Assembly: GCA_019090365.1 (NCBI GenBank)
Contig: JAHRWC010000064.1
Coordinates: 1 to 9,785, forward strand
Direction of reading: 5' to 3'
From: Flavobacteriaceae bacterium
Lineage (GTDB): Bacteria; Bacteroidota; Bacteroidia; Flavobacteriales; Flavobacteriaceae
DNA: 9,785 nt
The translations under genes and the position numbers were made by a program. Within the stretch, counting starts at the first letter, position 1. Each line of letters begins with the position of its first letter. Below, one piece after another: positions 8,978-9,785 of the stretch. The notes below the pieces were generated by a model. That model was not told the origin of the DNA, ran no database searches, and saw only the letters and a program-made list of their open reading frames with translations.

Positions 8978-9785
8978 TTATTGTAATACTTCTGAGTTGT
9001 AAAAATCTAAATAAGGTTGCGCAAATTCATCAATTTTATGATATTTTAACACAGGTTTTTCAAGATTTTTAAGAAAATCTTCTAAAGCTTCAGGTAATTC
9101 TTCTGAGCCTTTAATGATTGCGTCTGAATTTTCTATTGCGCATTTCATCATATTGATGTAATCGGGAGATTTTAATTCAGTAATGTTTTCTTCTTTAATA
9201 CCGTCAAAAATAATTTTATCGGTAATTTTTTTATTTAACATTCCTTCAAAACCTTGATTATATACAGAGGTAACGATTTTACTATTTTCGAAAATAGGTT
9301 CATTTTCGTAGTAATTTCTTAAATATAAAGGCAATAAGGATGCTAACCATCCATGAACATGTATTATGTCTGGAGCCCAATTTAATTTCTTAACTGTTTC
9401 AATTACACCTTTTGCAAAAAATATTGCTCGCTCATCATTATCAGGAAATAATTTTCCATCTTCATCACCAAAAGTTGCTTTTCTTTTAAAGTAATCATCA
9501 TTATCGATAAAATATACCTGCATTCTTTCTTTCGGAATTGATGCAACCTTTATAATAAGAGGCATGTCCATATCATTGATTACTAGGTTCATCCCTGACA
9601 GACGAATTACTTCATGAAGCTGATGCCTTCTTTCATTTATGTTTCCATAACGAGGCATAAATATTCGAATCTGTCCTTGGCTACTGTTAACCATTTTAGG
9701 AGTTTCAAACGACATGGAAGAAATCTCAGTTTCTGGAAGATAGGGTATTACCTCAGAAGACACGTATAAGATTCTCTTATCTTTC
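8978..9785 (-). CDS. Half-size glycogen/starch synthase-like protein (GT5 N-domain only), 5' end outside window
   Basis: Related to the N-terminal Rossmann-like domain of glycosyltransferase family 5 (GlgA). The frame is open to the right edge. Codons before the GTG at 9763-9761 read K-D-K-R-I-L-Y, joining YVSSEVIPYLPE, the first beta strand of GT5 proteins. That GTG is therefore an internal valine; the last base (G on the minus strand) fits an ATG just outside, giving about 269 residues. Family-like stretches, counted from Val1, are RIFMPRYG (33-40), NDERAIFFAKG (109-119), PDIIHVHGWLASLLPLYL (131-148), TSVYNQGFEG (165-174) and a DAIIKGSEE turn (214-222). It ends with a stop at 8978, so the C-terminal sugar-nucleotide-binding domain of the usual 480-residue enzyme is absent. 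The KxGGL motif is not seen and HxHDWH reads HVHGWL. True glycogen synthase activity is doubtful. It is the first visible gene of a likely operon with DUF4270 and glmS. Confidence 0.88.
   Translation of the reverse strand, partial: KDKRILYVSSEVIPYLPETEISSMSFETPKMVNSSQGQIRIFMPRYGNINERRHQLHEVIRLSGMNLVINDMDMPLIIKVASIPKERMQVYFIDNDDYFKRKATFGDEDGKLFPDNDERAIFFAKGVIETVKKLNWAPDIIHVHGWLASLLPLYLRNYYENEPIFENSKIVTSVYNQGFEGMLNKKITDKIIFDGIKEENITELKSPDYINMMKCAIENSDAIIKGSEELPEALEDFLKNLEKPVLKYHKIDEFAQPYLDFYNSEVLQ

Noticed and set aside
9761..9763. GTG as the start codon of the GT5-like gene
   Set aside because: The frame stays open upstream to the window edge and the upstream codons complete the family's first beta strand (RILYVSSEV), so the GTG is an internal valine.

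Overview
The window is AT-rich and almost fully coding. It looks like chromosome from a marine-type member of the Flavobacteriia (phylum Bacteroidota). The evidence is an F1 beta subunit with the long central insertion I associate with this phylum, a TonB-dependent receptor with an N-terminal carboxypeptidase-regulatory-like domain, lipoproteins with acidic residues right after the lipobox cysteine, a DUF4270 lipoprotein, no Shine-Dalgarno sequences, and a Bacteroidota-type promoter (TTTG, then TAnnTTTG). The genus cannot be told from the sequence.

All six genes read on the minus strand, so transcription runs from high to low coordinates. At the right edge (8978-9785) is a half-length glycosyltransferase family 5 protein whose start codon lies just outside the window. 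It is followed after 15 bp by a DUF4270 lipoprotein (7364-8962) and after 18 bp by glmS, glucosamine-6-phosphate synthase (5498-7345). These three look like one transcription unit. A 90-bp gap with a weak promoter candidate separates them from a TonB-dependent receptor (2675-5407), which is followed after 29 bp by an SGNH/GDSL-type lipoprotein hydrolase (1158-2645). This second unit ends in a strong hairpin terminator. A 210-bp non-coding stretch follows, with a second terminator-like hairpin whose 5' arm overlaps the promoter of atpD. The atpD gene (1-947) runs off the left edge.

Functionally, GlmS makes glucosamine-6-phosphate, the entry point to UDP-GlcNAc for peptidoglycan and lipopolysaccharide. 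The two genes ahead of it are poorly understood: a glycosyltransferase-like half-protein with eroded active-site motifs and an envelope lipoprotein. The receptor and lipoprotein hydrolase look like a surface pair that could cleave an ester and import the product, with unknown substrate. No mobile elements, CRISPR arrays, tRNAs or rRNAs were seen. No non-coding stretch reaches 300 bases. The most interesting points are the half-size GT5 protein with its DUF4270/glmS partners, the receptor-hydrolase pair, and the promoter-in-terminator arrangement before atpD.
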